From Pandoraea thiooxydans (GTDB taxonomy: Bacteria; Pseudomonadota; Gammaproteobacteria; Burkholderiales; Burkholderiaceae), in assembly GCF_001931675.1 (NCBI RefSeq), contig NZ_CP014839.1:1364001-1428000 (forward strand): a stretch of 64,000 bases of DNA, given 5' to 3'. The translations under genes and the position numbers were made by a program. Shown piece by piece: positions 1 to 7,654 of this stretch. Under the pieces are notes generated by a model. That model saw only the letters and a list, made by a program, of their open reading frames with translations, made no database searches and was not told where the DNA came from. The number at the start of each line of letters is the position of its first letter. The stretch's first letter is position 1.

Positions 1-641
1 TTTTCCTGGATGTTGGCCTTGGGCGTCATCGAGCCGTGCAATCGCCGCGTGCGGCAGAGCTCGAACATGCCGCGGTCGAAATCCTCGATCGAGATGCCGT
101 ATTTGCGGCAGTAGCCGAGCGCGACGAGGCCGTTGTAGGTCGAGAAAATGTCGTAGCCTTGCGGCACGCCATACGCCTGGTTGACCGCCATATCGGTCCA
201 CAGCCAGGTTTGCTGATGCGATATCGGCTCGCGCTCGTACGGGCTGAATTGCTTGACCTTGGTGCGCGTGGTCTCCACGCCGTACACCAGCACCGTGTCG
301 TAGACGCCGGCGGCAATCGACATGGCGGCCAGCGCGGCGCCCACGTTGGTGGTCGAGCATTGCGCCTCGAAATGTACGCCGGCCTTGAACTGGGTGCCGA
401 TCCATTTGGAGAGCTGCGTATAGGTGCCGGGCAACTGCGAGCTGGCGACCATGGCATTGCCCGCGAAGACGGCATCCACGTCCTGCGCGCTTACCCCGGC
501 ATCGTCGAGCGCTTCCTTGACCGCACGCGCGGTGAGCTCCTGGATACTCGTTCCCTTGAGCTCGGGCGTCTCGAGCAGGTCGCCAAAACGAGAGCAGCCG
601 ACACCCGAAATCGCCACTCGTTCGCGCAAAGTGTTTGTCAT
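1..641 (-). CDS. Thiolase-family (SCP-x-like) acyltransferase, N-terminal part
   Basis: The reading frame runs off the left edge, so only the first 213 codons are visible. The protein starts MTNTLRERVAISGVGCSRFG and reads as a lipid-transfer/SCP-x-type thiolase, the family that cleaves or forms beta-ketoacyl-CoA thioesters. The N-terminal thiolase fold is recognisable (SIQELTARAVKEALDDAGVSAQDVDAVFAG), and C95 in FEAQCSTTNVG occupies the place of the nucleophilic cysteine. The start is supported by an AGGAGG site about 7 nt upstream. Members of this group often work with a DUF35/OB-fold partner in fatty-acid or sterol breakdown, but that partner would lie outside the window. The substrate cannot be told. 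Confidence 0.8.
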   Translation of the reverse strand, partial: MTNTLRERVAISGVGCSRFGDLLETPELKGTSIQELTARAVKEALDDAGVSAQDVDAVFAGNAMVASSQLPGTYTQLSKWIGTQFKAGVHFEAQCSTTNVGAALAAMSIAAGVYDTVLVYGVETTRTKVKQFSPYEREPISHQQTWLWTDMAVNQAYGVPQGYDIFSTYNGLVALGYCRKYGISIEDFDRGMFELCRTRRLHGSMTPKANIQE

Positions 642-804
642 GGAAATGCCTCCTTGAATGGTCCACGCAGCGCTATCTCAGCACCGGGCAAGGGGGCATG
701 GTTTGATTCACGTCAATCGCGTCGTGAATTTCGCCGCAGGCGTGTGGGCGGTTTTTGGCGGTGGCGCGCTGATCCGGTCGGTCGGGTTTGGGTGCCTCGC
801 GCCG

Positions 805-1737
805 TCAGTAGCGGCGCTTGCCGCGCGGGGCCGCCGCTTCGTCGAGCAGCCAGTCGCGAAAGGCGACGAGCTTCGGCATCTCGGCGCAATCGGCGCGGTA
901 GACCACGTAGTAGGCCAGCGGGGAGGTGAAGGTGATTTCCGGAAACAGCCGCACCAGCCGGCCGGTGGCCAGGTCGTCGCCGGCCATCACGCTGCGCGCT
1001 AGCGCCACGCCGTGGCCGTCGATGGCCGCCTGCAGCACCGCGGCGGAGTTGTTGATCTTCATGCCGCGCGCGGTCGCCACGCCCGTCACGCCGGCCTTCT
1101 GCAGCCATATGTCCCAGGTGGGAAAGCCGGTGGCGGCGTCCATCGAAAGGTCATGAATCAAGGTTTCGCGCGCAAGCGACTCCGGCGTCAGCAATCGGCC
1201 GCGCCGGTGCAAGAGTTTGGGCGAACAGACTGGATATACCTCTTCGTCCATCAGCTTGACGGCGCTCAGGCCGGGCCAGTTGCCGGTGCCGTAGCGCACG
1301 CCGATATCGACGCCCAGCGCGACGAAATCCACCGGCTTGAGATTGGTGTCGAGCCGCACGTCGGTGTCGGGCCAGGCGGCCTGAAATCGCTCGATGCGCG
1401 GCAGCAGCCATTTGGCGGCAAACGCGGGGCTCACCGCCACGGTGAGCATCCCGCTGGCCGATCCTTCGCGCAGGCGCTCGAGCCCCAGCATCAGGCGATC
1501 GAACCCGGCGCGAATGTCGGGCAGGGCGCGCTCGGCGGCGTCGGTCGGCACCAGCCGCACCCGCCCGCTCGCGGCCCGGTGAAACAGCGCCACGCCCAGC
1601 GACTCTTCCAGCGTGCGCACCAGTTGCCCGACCGCGGCCGGGGTTACGTGCAATTCGGCCGCGGCAGCCGCAAAGCTCTGGTGGCGGGCGCTGGCTTCGA
1701 ACGCGCGCAATGCGTTGAGGTGAACCGGAGATTTCAT
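805..1737 (-). CDS. LysR-family regulator, GcvA-like
   Basis: A 310-residue LysR regulator. Residues about 5-65 form the winged helix-turn-helix (LNALRAFEASARHQSFAAAAAELHVTPAAVGQLVRTLEESLGVALFHR), and the rest is the periplasmic-binding-protein-like effector domain. The opening LNALRAFE and the FHRAASGRVRLVPTDA stretch are typical of the GcvA subgroup. It is divergent from the cupin/amine oxidase pair that starts at 1904, so that pair is its most likely target. The tail is also only 163 bp from the thiolase start on the same strand. The effector is unknown. Confidence 0.88.
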   Translation of the reverse strand: MKSPVHLNALRAFEASARHQSFAAAAAELHVTPAAVGQLVRTLEESLGVALFHRAASGRVRLVPTDAAERALPDIRAGFDRLMLGLERLREGSASGMLTVAVSPAFAAKWLLPRIERFQAAWPDTDVRLDTNLKPVDFVALGVDIGVRYGTGNWPGLSAVKLMDEEVYPVCSPKLLHRRGRLLTPESLARETLIHDLSMDAATGFPTWDIWLQKAGVTGVATARGMKINNSAAVLQAAIDGHGVALARSVMAGDDLATGRLVRLFPEITFTSPLAYYVVYRADCAEMPKLVAFRDWLLDEAAAPRGKRRY

Positions 1738-1903
1738 GACGGTAAAGATTTTCTATCGATGCCGGATACTTTATCTCGTTTGCCAGCCGGCGGGAATCGA
1801 TGAAAAATTCCACCATTGGTCCGCTCGAATGAACATGCGGCGCATGCCCGTCGGGGCGCCGGCGCCAGGCGGGCTCGGCAGATAGTTTTCCTTTTTGACA
1901 ACC

Positions 1904-2578
1904 ATGCTGATCAATGACGATTTTTCGCGTTGGGCGAGCGTGACGCCGCGCGAGTATCGGTGGGTCGCTTCCCCGCAGGGTGGCGTCGAGCGCGTCATGC
2001 TCGACCGCATCGGCGCCGAGCAGGCGCGCGCGACCAGCATCGTGCGCTATGCGCCGGATTCGTTTTTTCCACGCCACGAGCATCCGGCCGGCGAAGAGAT
2101 CCTGGTGCTCTCGGGTGTTTTCTCGGAGGAGGGGGCGGATTATCCGGCGGGCTGGTATCTGCGCAACCCGCCGGGTTCCGGCCATTGCCCGTCGAGCCGC
2201 GAGGGCGCGCTCATTTTCGTCAAGCTGCGGCAGATGCTGCCCGACGAGCGCCTGAGTGTGCGCATCGATACCCGCGATCCGGCATCGTGGCAGAAAGAGG
2301 GTGATGCCGATGTCTGCCCGCTATTTGCCAACGCGGCGGAGTGCGTCAGCCTGCGGCGCGTGGCGCCGGGCGCGACGGCCCTGGCCGCGTCGAAGCGCGG
2401 CGCCGAACTGCTGGTATTGGCCGGTGACCTCGTGATCGGTGCGCAGTCCTACGAGTGCGGCAGCTGGATCCGCTCGCCGCGCGGCGAATGTCCGGCCGTC
2501 GTGGCCGGCGCGCACGGCGCGATGTTTTACGTGAAGCTGACCGAAGCACTCGATCGCCCGGGCGAGGCACAGCCATGA
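1904..2578 (+). CDS. ChrR-like two-cupin protein
   Basis: A 224-residue protein with two cupin barrels. The first carries a metal-site pattern (F-P-R-H-E-H-P-A-G-E-E-I-L-V-L-S-G-V-F) typical of the ChrR cupin domain, with a later GSGH. The second half (LLVLAGDLVIG...GSWIRSP) repeats the fold without the histidines. It lacks the zinc-binding anti-sigma domain of true ChrR, so it is probably an enzyme or sensor cupin, not an anti-sigma factor. An in-frame TTG at 1895 would add three residues; the ATG at 1904 is preferred, although no strong ribosome site is visible. Its stop overlaps the next start (ATGA), implying co-translation with the amine oxidase. Confidence 0.75.
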   Translation: MLINDDFSRWASVTPREYRWVASPQGGVERVMLDRIGAEQARATSIVRYAPDSFFPRHEHPAGEEILVLSGVFSEEGADYPAGWYLRNPPGSGHCPSSREGALIFVKLRQMLPDERLSVRIDTRDPASWQKEGDADVCPLFANAAECVSLRRVAPGATALAASKRGAELLVLAGDLVIGAQSYECGSWIRSPRGECPAVVAGAHGAMFYVKLTEALDRPGEAQP

Positions 2579-3789
2579 ACACCACGCGCGTCGCCATCGT
2601 GGGCGCCGGTGTCGCCGGCCTGTATGCCGCGTATCTGCTCGAGCGGCAGGGCATTCGCGATTATGTGGTTCTGGAGGCGCGCACGCGGCCGGGGGGCCGC
2701 ATCCTGTCGGCCTCGCTGGCGCCAACGCCCGATACGGCCGAGAGCGCCGGTTCGAGCGGCATCGATCGCTTCGATCTCGGGCCGACCTGGTTCTGGCCGG
2801 CGCTGCAGCCCGAACTCGACGCGCTGATAACGCAGCTGGGCCTGGCGCGCTTTGCCCAGCACGAAACCGGCGACATGGTGGCGGAGCGCTCGTTGCACGA
2901 GGGGCCGATGCGCATGCGCGGCTATGCGACGTCGCCCCAATCGGTGCGCCTGGCGGGCGGCATGGCCGCCCTGACCGATGCGCTGCAACGGCAGTTGCCG
3001 CCGTCCCGGATCGCGCTGGGCATGCGGGTGCGGCAGCTGCGCCGCACCGGGGCGCACGTCGAGCTGAGCGTCGAGAACGTCGACGAGGCGCAGGGGCAGC
3101 GCGCGATTTACCGTGCCGAGCAGGTGCTGCTGGCCGTGCCGCCGCGTCTTGCGCTCGCCTCGATCGAGTTTGCGCCTGAGCTGCCCGCGCCGCTCGCACG
3201 CGCGTGGCATCGCACCGCCACGTGGATGGCCGCGCACGCCAAGTACGTTGCCGTCTACGATGCGCCGTTCTGGCGCGATCGGGGGCTCTCCGGCGAGGCT
3301 CGCAGCGCCTGCGGCCCGCTGGTCGAAATCCACGATGCATCGATGCCGGGCGGTCGTGCCGCGCTGTTCGGTTTTTTCGGGATCGCCGCGCAAGCGCGCC
3401 AGCGTCTGTCCGATGACGCGTTACGCGAGCACTGCCGGGCGCAGTTGACGCGGCTCTTCGGCGAGCCGGCCGCGCGCCCCCGCGAGGAGTTCGTCAAGGA
3501 TTGGTCCGCCGACCCGCTCACCGCCACCGACGACGACCTGAGCGGTCCGGCCGAACATGCCGCCGCGCCGGCCGCCACGGCCGGCGAGGGCGTGTGGCGC
3601 GATGCGCTGGTCGGTATTGCCAGCGAATGGTCGCCGCAATTCCCGGGCTATGTCGCGGGCGCCATCGAGGCGGCCGGCGCGGGAGTGCGCGCGGTATCGG
3701 GCTCGATATCGGGCTCGATATCGGGCGCCGTGCCGGGCGCAGCATCGGACATTGACCCGTACAATGCGGTTTCGGCCGAGCGTCGCTGA
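2575..3789 (+). CDS. Flavin-containing amine oxidase (FAD-dependent oxidoreductase)
   Basis: A 404-residue flavoprotein of the monoamine oxidase family. The N-terminus has the FAD dinucleotide fold VAIVGAGVAGLYAAYLLE followed by the ARTRPGGRI motif (about residues 6-44). The C-terminal FAD-binding segment GIASEWSPQFPGYVAGAIEAAG is present near residue 350. It should oxidise an amine or related substrate to an imine with O2 as acceptor. The start at 2575 gives an ATGA overlap with the cupin gene; longer in-frame starts would run into that gene. The last 40 residues follow the usual family end and contain a Ser-Gly-Ser-Ile repeat made by a 12-bp DNA repeat (3695-3730). Confidence 0.85.
   Translation: MNTTRVAIVGAGVAGLYAAYLLERQGIRDYVVLEARTRPGGRILSASLAPTPDTAESAGSSGIDRFDLGPTWFWPALQPELDALITQLGLARFAQHETGDMVAERSLHEGPMRMRGYATSPQSVRLAGGMAALTDALQRQLPPSRIALGMRVRQLRRTGAHVELSVENVDEAQGQRAIYRAEQVLLAVPPRLALASIEFAPELPAPLARAWHRTATWMAAHAKYVAVYDAPFWRDRGLSGEARSACGPLVEIHDASMPGGRAALFGFFGIAAQARQRLSDDALREHCRAQLTRLFGEPAARPREEFVKDWSADPLTATDDDLSGPAEHAAAPAATAGEGVWRDALVGIASEWSPQFPGYVAGAIEAAGAGVRAVSGSISGSISGAVPGAASDIDPYNAVSAERR
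3695..3730 (+). repeat. Three 12-bp tandem repeats inside the amine oxidase tail
   Basis: The unit TATCGGGCTCGA occurs at 3695-3706 and 3707-3718, followed by a degenerate third copy at 3719-3730. It is in frame (4 codons) and encodes the SGSISGSISGA stretch at the protein's dispensable-looking C-terminus. Copy number could change by slippage without a frameshift. Confidence 0.85.
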
Positions 3790-3918
3790 GGCCGGCGGCG
3801 CGGCGGCACCGGCAGCAGGCAACGGCCGCGCCAACGACACTGGGAATAACCAACGTGAAAATTACGATAAAGGCCAGGCAGGTGACGACCCTGCACGCCT
3901 CCGGGCGGAGCGCGCAGG

Positions 3919-5211
3919 GTGAGGTTGCATGCCGGGCGGCCTTGGCGATGGGGAACACGCATCTTGCATTCTGACGACAACCTTTACACCCACGCCGGCA
4001 GCAACGTGGCCAGACTCACGATTGCGCAGGCGCTGGCCGGCGCGAATTCGACCGTGGTGTTCGCCACGGGCTCGATCGTCGGCAATGCGCTGGCGCCGCA
4101 CCGCGCGCTCGCGACGTTGCCGATTTCGATATTTGTGGTGGGCATGGCGGCGTGCTCGTTGCCGGCGGGGGTCGTCGCCCAGCGGTTCGGGCGCCGCGCC
4201 GCATTTCTGCTGGGCACGGGGTGCGGCATGCTGGTCGGCCTGCTGGCCGCGCTGGCGATCGTGCTGGGCTCGTTCGCGCTGTTCTGCACGGCGATGTTCT
4301 TCGGTGGCGCCTATGCGGCCGTGGTGCTGTCTTTCCGTTTTTCGGCGGCCGATTGCGTGCCGCCCGAGCGCCGCGCAAGGGCGCTGTCGTTCGTGATGGC
4401 CGGCGGCGTGTTCGCCGGCGTGCTCGGTCCGCAGCTGGTGAACTTTACGATGAACCTGTGGACGCCGCACACGTTCGCGGCGACGTTCCTCGCGCAAGGC
4501 GCGGTCGCCATGCTGGCGGCGCTCGTTTTGTCGGGGGTGCGGATTCCGGGACACGCGCGGGCTCCGGCGCCGGCACCCGCCTCGGCAACCGCGGGCGCGC
4601 CGCTCAAGACGCATGCCGCCGGCGGGCGTCCGATGCGTGTCATCGTTCGCCAGCCGCTGTTCGTGACCGCGGTGTTTTGCGCGGCGGTGTCTTACCTGCT
4701 GATGAATTTTTTGATGACGGCGGCGCCCCTGGCAATGCGCATGAGCGGCTTGTCGCAGACCTCGTCCAACCTCGGCGTTCAATGGCACGTGATCGCCATG
4801 TACGCGCCCGGGTTCTTTACCGGTCGCATCATCGCGCGGGTCGGCGCGCAGCGGGTCGTCATGACCGGGCTGACGCTGATCGGACTCGCGGCGGCGGTCG
4901 GCCTGACCGGTGTCGACGTGGCGCACTTCTGGGTCACGCTGGTCCTGCTGGGCCTGGGCTGGAACTTTGGTTTCGTGGGAGCATCCGCGCTGGTGCTCGA
5001 ATGCCATCGTCCGGAGGAAAAAGCCCGCGTGCAATCGGTGAACGACTTCATCGTGTTCGGGACGATCGCCTGCGGTTCGTTCCTCTCGGGCAGTCTTTTG
5101 AACGCGTACGGATGGAGCACCGTGCTGTGGGTGTCGTTCATTCCGCTGGCGCTGGTGGCGTGCGTGCTGGGCTACGCTGCCGCGACGCGTCGCGGCGAGA
5201 TGGCCGCCTGA
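3919..5211 (+). CDS. MFS transporter (drug/metabolite exporter type)
   Basis: An MFS carrier with about 12 hydrophobic segments and the loop 2-3 motif AQRFGRRAAFLLGTG. Conserved glycine-rich helices (MFFGGAYAAVVLSFRF, MAGGVFAGVLGPQLVNF) and a second half beginning near FVTAVFCAAVSYLLMNF are visible. The sequence resembles the putative YcaD/YfkF-like exporters; the substrate is not identifiable. The start is uncertain: GTG at 3919 gives 430 residues, TTG at 3964 gives 415 and begins closer to the first membrane helix (LTIAQALAGANSTVVFATGSIVG). It follows the amine oxidase by 129 bp on the same strand and may be transcribed with it. Confidence 0.82.
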   Translation: MRLHAGRPWRWGTRILHSDDNLYTHAGSNVARLTIAQALAGANSTVVFATGSIVGNALAPHRALATLPISIFVVGMAACSLPAGVVAQRFGRRAAFLLGTGCGMLVGLLAALAIVLGSFALFCTAMFFGGAYAAVVLSFRFSAADCVPPERRARALSFVMAGGVFAGVLGPQLVNFTMNLWTPHTFAATFLAQGAVAMLAALVLSGVRIPGHARAPAPAPASATAGAPLKTHAAGGRPMRVIVRQPLFVTAVFCAAVSYLLMNFLMTAAPLAMRMSGLSQTSSNLGVQWHVIAMYAPGFFTGRIIARVGAQRVVMTGLTLIGLAAAVGLTGVDVAHFWVTLVLLGLGWNFGFVGASALVLECHRPEEKARVQSVNDFIVFGTIACGSFLSGSLLNAYGWSTVLWVSFIPLALVACVLGYAAATRRGEMAA

Positions 5212-5229
5212 GACCGGGCTCGGCCTCGA

Positions 5230-5976
5230 TCAGCCTGACGCCAAAGGCCGGTCGGGGCGCGACGCTTCCTTCGCGATGCAACTCGCGAGCGTCTCGATCT
5301 GCTGGCCCCGGGCATCGAAATTGTGCGGATCGAGCCATCGTGCATAAGCAGCGCGCAGCGCCGGGTATTCACTGTCGATGATCGAATGCCACGCAGTGTC
5401 GCGGTTGCGCCCGCGCGTGACGATCGCCTGGCGAAAAATCCCCTCGAAAGTGAAACCGTAGCGCAAGGCCGCGGCCCGCGAGGGCTCGTTGAGCGCATCG
5501 CATTTCCACTCGAAGCGGCGGTAGCCGAGATCCTCGAACACGTATTTCATCAGCAGCGCCAGCGCCTCGGTGGCGATGCGGGTGCGCTTCAGGCGCGGCG
5601 AATAGGTGACGTGCCCGACTTCGATGACGCCGTTGGCCGCATCGATGCGCATCAGCGCGAAGGTGCCGACCGCCTTGCCGGTGGCCAGATCGATCACCGC
5701 GTAATGCATCGGGTCGCGGCTTTGCGCGGCGCTCGTCAAATGCGTCCGGTAAGCGTCGAGCGTCGCGAATGGCCCGACCGACAGATAGGTCCAGTCGCGG
5801 CCGTCGGGCGCATCTCGGTAGGCCTCGAACAGTTCGGCGGCATGCCGCTCGACCGCGATCGGTTCGATCCGGCAATAGCGTCCCGCCAGCGTCACCCGTT
5901 CCGGCAGCCGCGCGCCGCGCCAATCCGGCAGGGCCGCACCGATCGGCTGCTGGTATTCGTTGAGTCGGGACGCCAT
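5230..5976 (-). CDS. GNAT acetyltransferase, RimJ/RimL-like
   Basis: A 248-residue acetyltransferase of the RimJ/RimL (Acetyltransf_3) group. The acetyl-CoA-binding strand-loop reads IEVGHVTYSPRLKRTRIATEALALLMKYVFEDLGYRRFEWKCDALNEPSRAAALRYGFTFEGIFR, with the typical N-x-x-S-x-x-A-A-x-x-x-G-F ending. It probably acetylates a small amine or a protein N-terminus. It is convergent with the MFS gene (18 bp apart). Upstream lies an insertion sequence; without that element the gene would be a divergent neighbour of the MocR regulator at 7655, a common pairing. Confidence 0.88.
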   Translation of the reverse strand: MASRLNEYQQPIGAALPDWRGARLPERVTLAGRYCRIEPIAVERHAAELFEAYRDAPDGRDWTYLSVGPFATLDAYRTHLTSAAQSRDPMHYAVIDLATGKAVGTFALMRIDAANGVIEVGHVTYSPRLKRTRIATEALALLMKYVFEDLGYRRFEWKCDALNEPSRAAALRYGFTFEGIFRQAIVTRGRNRDTAWHSIIDSEYPALRAAYARWLDPHNFDARGQQIETLASCIAKEASRPDRPLASG

Positions 5977-6104
5977 GTCAATCTTGTATGGATGCCTCCC
6001 GGCGATAGGTAGTAACCCGCATCGTGTTGTGAAGAAGTCGGCTGCTGCCTTGTATCCGGCCTAGTGTGTGGATCGATGGGTTGCCCCGCTCGGCCACTGG
6101 CCCC

Positions 6105-6112
6105 GATGTAAT
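6105..6112. repeat. IS subterminal inverted repeat, transposase-downstream side
   Basis: GATGTAAT, the exact reverse complement of 7535-7542. Eight base pairs is short, but the spacing and position relative to the transposase are what is expected of IS1111-type subterminal repeats. Confidence 0.5.
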
Positions 6113-6280
6113 CCGCTGACGAACACCTCATCTCCAAAACGGACTGTTGAAGTCCGGAATGACATTCAGGTTTAGCTCGTCCCGGTCTGACCTGTTTCAC
6201 ATCACTTCGCTTCGTGCTGCCTGTGCGCCTTCAAAGGCTCACCATATCCTTCTAAAGGTGATGGATGATTGGTTACCGAG
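6113..6280 (-). ncRNA. Candidate guide (seekRNA/bridge RNA) region of the IS
   Basis: Noncoding stretch directly downstream of the transposase stop. In IS1111-type elements the target-choosing guide RNA is generally encoded downstream of the transposase. The strand can form hairpins: a 6-bp stem at 6140-6145/6151-6156 (CGGACT/AGTCCG, 5-nt loop) and a 5-bp stem at 6239-6243/6257-6261 (TCACC/GGTGA). Location and structure fit, but no guide loops were assigned. The upstream end is equally long and also structured, so the side is an inference from family rules. Confidence 0.4.
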
Positions 6281-7357
6281 TTAGGCCGCAAGCGGCTTGG
6301 TGCTCTGGTAACCCCGTTGGTACTCTTGCTGCTTGGCGGTGATGGCCCAGATCGTGCGTGCCATCTTCGCGGCTTGTGCCACGATGACCACGTTCGCTGG
6401 GCGCCGCACCTTGATCTGTTCAAGCCATGGTCCCGGCTCCTTGGCGTTCGTGAGTACCGACCGCGCCCCGTGAATCAGCAACGTGCGCAAATAGGTGTCT
6501 CCTCGCTTGGAGATGCCCAGCAGATTGACCTTGCCCCCTGTGCCGCGTTGCTTTGGCACCAAGCCCAGCCACGCGCAGAATTCGCGGGCGGACTTAAAGG
6601 CGCGAGCCTCGCCCATCGTGGCGATCGCTGCCGTCGCGGTGAGCAGACCCACGCCCGGAATCTCGGCCACGCGCTTCATGTCAACGTTCTCACGCAGGCG
6701 CTGCGCCAGCCGCTGTTCGATCGCCCTAATGTCGGCTTCGGTTTGCTTGATCCGTTGAGTTTGCTCTCGCAGGCTGTCAGCTACGTACTGCGGGATGTCC
6801 TTGGCCAACGATTCAAGCGCCGTCTCCATCTCACTGAGCAGGGCCCTCGCTCCCTTGGCGAAGATCGTGCCGAACTCATAGAGCAGGCCTCGCAGTGAGT
6901 TCATCTGCATGATTTTCATCTTCATGAGCAGCTCTCTCTGGCGGTGCAGCGTCAGCGTCGCCTGCTGCTCCAACGTCTTCATGCCCACGAACTTCGTTCC
7001 AGGTTGCTGAATAGCCAGCCAGATCGCACGTGCGTCCGTCGCGTCGGTCTTGTTGCCGCAGACAAACGGCCTTACTGCCTTGGCGTGGATGAGTCGTACG
7101 CTGTGACCCAGCGCCTTGAACTTGCGTGCCCAGTAGTGCGCACCACCGCACGCCTCAATGCCGATCAAGCAGGACTGACGGTTTGCGAAATACTCCAGCA
7201 CCTTCGCACGCTTGATCTGCTGGTTAATGATTTCGCCAGTGTCCATGTCCACCGTGTGTAGCTGGAAAACGCTCTTGGCAATGTCCACCCCAAAGACCTG
7301 CTGGCCGTCGATCAAGCCGATGATTTGCCCAGCTCCCATGCTTGCTTTACGATTCAT
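6281..7357 (-). CDS. IS110-family DEDD transposase
   Basis: A 358-residue transposase. The N-terminal RuvC-like DEDD domain shows D25 (VFGVDIAKSVFQLH), E69 (GIEACGG) and D105/D108 (TDATDAR). A coiled linker follows, then the C-terminal Tnp_IS116/IS110/IS902 domain with the helix-hairpin-helix EIPGVGLLTATAAIA and the serine-bearing LLGISKRGDTYLRTLLIHGA segment. All expected catalytic positions are present and the length is normal, so it looks functional. The start MNRKASMG at 7357 is chosen because longer in-frame starts fall in the structured noncoding end. It acts on its own element's ends with an RNA guide, by family knowledge. Confidence 0.92.
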   Translation of the reverse strand: MNRKASMGAGQIIGLIDGQQVFGVDIAKSVFQLHTVDMDTGEIINQQIKRAKVLEYFANRQSCLIGIEACGGAHYWARKFKALGHSVRLIHAKAVRPFVCGNKTDATDARAIWLAIQQPGTKFVGMKTLEQQATLTLHRQRELLMKMKIMQMNSLRGLLYEFGTIFAKGARALLSEMETALESLAKDIPQYVADSLREQTQRIKQTEADIRAIEQRLAQRLRENVDMKRVAEIPGVGLLTATAAIATMGEARAFKSAREFCAWLGLVPKQRGTGGKVNLLGISKRGDTYLRTLLIHGARSVLTNAKEPGPWLEQIKVRRPANVVIVAQAAKMARTIWAITAKQQEYQRGYQSTKPLAA

Positions 7358-7360
7358 GTC

Positions 7361-7437
7361 GGACCCTCGATGGTGTTTGTGAAGACCTCGGTCTATCACA
7401 CCCTGGGCACCTTGATGCCGTATCCATTCGAGGGTCC
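7361..7437. repeat. Inverted repeat in the IS end upstream of the transposase
   Basis: GGACCCTCGATGG (7361-7373) and CCATTCGAGGGTCC (7424-7437) are inverted copies differing by one extra T, so the transcript could fold into a long stem just before the transposase start. A second small hairpin (CTTGCG/CGCAAG, 7440-7456) lies next to it. It may sequester the transposase ribosome site or belong to a structured RNA. Confidence 0.55.
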
Positions 7438-7534
7438 ACCTTGCGATCGCCGCAAGACAACTCCACAGAACAGCCACGTTCTTCATCTCCGTACTCCAGT
7501 CCCAGTTTCAATCCCCGTAGGGAGGGAGGCATCC

Positions 7535-7542
7535 ATTACATC
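7535..7542. repeat. IS subterminal inverted repeat, transposase-upstream side
   Basis: ATTACATC, inverted copy of 6105-6112. The region just inside it (7503-7524) contains a phrase resembling a CRISPR repeat, but it is a single copy. Confidence 0.5.
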
Positions 7543-7654
7543 TCCTTTTTTCCGCGGGTATGAGTCAGGGTGAGTCGTGTTCTGCACGTAAGATACGGCA
7601 GCTGTGGTACGTTAAAAAGATCCAGGAATTGATCATTTCATAGGTCCAGGCACC

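Larger units (their letters stand above)
6105..7542 (-). mobile_element. IS110-family insertion sequence, IS1111 type
   Basis: The element holds one DEDD transposase gene (6281-7357) flanked by noncoding ends of about 175 and 185 bp. An 8-bp inverted pair, GATGTAAT at 6105-6112 and ATTACATC at 7535-7542, lies 1.44 kb apart. This fits the short subterminal inverted repeats that distinguish IS1111-type from IS110-type elements. The true tips lie a few bases outside these repeats and cannot be placed by eye; no target duplication is expected for this family. Transposase and ends look intact, so it may still be mobile. It sits in the GNAT-MocR intergenic region. Confidence 0.72.

Noticed and set aside
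1904-2578. ChrR anti-sigma factor
   Set aside because: The zinc-binding anti-sigma N-domain is missing and no sigma factor gene is adjacent.
3854-3973. 39-codon GTG frame before the MFS gene
   Set aside because: No strong ribosome site or similarity; likely chance in the leader region.
7503-7524. CRISPR-repeat-like phrase GTTTCAATCCCCGTAGGGAG
   Set aside because: Single copy with no spacers or cas genes; it lies inside the insertion-sequence end.
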